A stretch of DNA of 64,000 nucleotides from Actinoallomurus spadix. GTDB taxonomy: Bacteria > Actinomycetota > Actinomycetes > Streptosporangiales > Streptosporangiaceae. Position 1 is the stretch's first letter. Each line of letters starts with the position of its first letter. Made by a program: the position numbers and the translations under genes. The stretch is taken from assembly GCF_024055725.1 (NCBI RefSeq), contig NZ_JAMXMX010000001.1, positions 372,001-436,000 of the forward strand, written 5' to 3'. The notes under the pieces are model-generated. The model worked only from the letters and a program-made list of their open reading frames with translations, was not told the origin of the DNA and did no database searches. Positions 63,294 through 64,000 of the stretch are shown here, piece after piece.

Positions 63294-64000
63294 TCACCCG
63301 GCCGTGATCTTCTGGAAGACGCCGTTGTACTGCTGCTCCTCCGCCGTGGTCATCTTCCGGTAGTGCCGGAGCCGGGCGTAGTCGGCGTCGGAGGGGAAGA
63401 TCAGCGGGCTGTCCGCGAGGGTCTGCAGGGTCTTCTTCCGCGAGCCGGTGGCCTTGGCGGCCTCGGCCGCGAGGACGTCCTTGGCGCCGGGGACCGGCGT
63501 GACGTAGCTGACGATCTCGGCGAGCTGGGCGGCGACGTCCGGCCGGTAGAAGTAGTCCAGCAGCGTGAGGGCGTCGACCGGGTTCTCGGCGGTCTTGGGG
63601 ATCGTCAGGTTGTCGGTCCAGATCGTGCCGCCCTCTTCGGGGATGACGAACTTCAGGTTCGACCCCTCCGAGAGGTTCTGCTGGAAGATGTCGCCGGAGT
63701 AGGCCATCGACAGCCAGATGTCTCCGCGGCTGAGCGCGTCGATGTAGTCCTGGTCGAAGTACTTGCGGACGATCCCCTGGTCCTTCTGCTCCTGGAGCTT
63801 GGCACCGGCCTTCTTCCAGTCGTCGGCCGTGGACTGCTCGGGGTTGACGCCGACGGCCATCATCCCGAAGTTGCCGATCTCCTGGACGTCGGAGAACATC
63901 CCGACCTTGCCCTTGAACTTCGGGTCCCACAGGTCCGCGAGGCTCGTGATCTCCCGTCCGGTCTTCGCCGGGTCGTAGGCGATGCCGGTGATCCCGGTCT
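63294..64000 (-). CDS. PotD-like extracellular substrate-binding protein (5' end outside window)
   Basis: The frame is open to the right edge; 235 codons are visible, ending before the signal peptide. Elements such as LADLWDPKFKGKVGMFSDVQE, DQGIVRKYFDQDYIDALSRGDIWLSMAYSGDIFQQ and IPEEGGTIWTDNLTIPKTAENPVDALTLLDYFYRPDVAAQLAE match the PotD/PotF family. It binds a polyamine or a similar amine outside the membrane. The ATPase gene expected with it is not in the window. Confidence 0.92.
   Translation of the reverse strand, partial: TGITGIAYDPAKTGREITSLADLWDPKFKGKVGMFSDVQEIGNFGMMAVGVNPEQSTADDWKKAGAKLQEQKDQGIVRKYFDQDYIDALSRGDIWLSMAYSGDIFQQNLSEGSNLKFVIPEEGGTIWTDNLTIPKTAENPVDALTLLDYFYRPDVAAQLAEIVSYVTPVPGAKDVLAAEAAKATGSRKKTLQTLADSPLIFPSDADYARLRHYRKMTTAEEQQYNGVFQKITAG

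Overview
The window looks like chromosomal DNA from a high-GC filamentous actinomycete. GC is very high throughout, GTG starts are frequent, and 4-bp ATGA/GTGA overlaps are common. The families also fit: a DUF5753/DUF397/ATPase developmental-type set, MmyB-like regulators, F420-type luciferase-like oxidoreductase, CGNR/ABATE protein, GlxA-type AraC regulators, an SigJ/ECF41-type sigma factor and rifampin monooxygenase. A Streptosporangiales genus such as Actinomadura would fit, but this is inference. No rRNA, tRNA, CRISPR array or intact IS element was seen.

Layout. 1-7.4 kb: partial saccharopine-dehydrogenase-like gene divergent from a GlxA-type regulator; methionine aminopeptidase divergent from a small XRE regulator with a two-copy palindromic operator; epoxide-hydrolase-like protein divergent from a TetR gene coupled to an ATP-grasp gene; RibD-type reductase; small P-loop kinase. 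7.5-12.7 kb: XRE-DUF5753/DUF397 pair divergent from a small protein plus HATPase gene (a WhiJ-like set), secreted beta-propeller protein, PucR regulator, YdeI-like protein. 12.8-20.5 kb: AhpD-like/WYL pair, first MmyB-SDR pair, SDR/TetR pair, another SDR, ArsB-like permease plus Usp-like protein. 20.5-25.9 kb: DedA protein, Ada-AlkA fusion with Ogt (alkylation repair), two alpha/beta hydrolases and an HxlR regulator. 25.9-31.1 kb: a four-gene operon (LLM oxidoreductase, deaminase, GNAT, PARG-like), Lrp regulator coupled to an esterase, LysE exporter.

31.2-46 kb: three more MmyB-like regulators, each divergent from an NAD(P)-dependent oxidoreductase gene (two SDRs, one zinc alcohol dehydrogenase), interspersed with an NTF2-like gene, PLP-dependent dehydratase, TusA-like protein, methyltransferase, esterase/MarR pair, double VOC protein, rifampin monooxygenase and a long zinc-ribbon/coiled-coil protein under a 12-bp inverted repeat. 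Decayed fragments lie between them (quinone-oxidoreductase tail, amidase fragment, possible aldo/keto-reductase starts). 46-64 kb: TetR, Ser/Thr kinase, NDH-2-like dehydrogenase plus ECF41-type sigma factor, GbsR/MarR-like regulator, UvrA-like ABC protein, VOC protein, orphan tyrosine recombinase, DJ-1/DUF2269/DUF3817 operon divergent from a GlxA-type regulator, CGNR protein, and at the right edge a spermidine/putrescine-type ABC importer with an amine-oxidising FAD enzyme.

The dominant theme is small self-contained regulatory modules: one regulator divergent from one or two oxidoreductase or hydrolase genes, with visible operators in the shared promoter. The observations most worth following up are the four MmyB-oxidoreductase modules with a shared promoter motif, the doubled operator between map and its XRE neighbour, the KfrA-like coiled-coil gene with its AT-rich operator, the PARG-like operon, and the duplicated-core DUF397 protein in a WhiJ-like locus.
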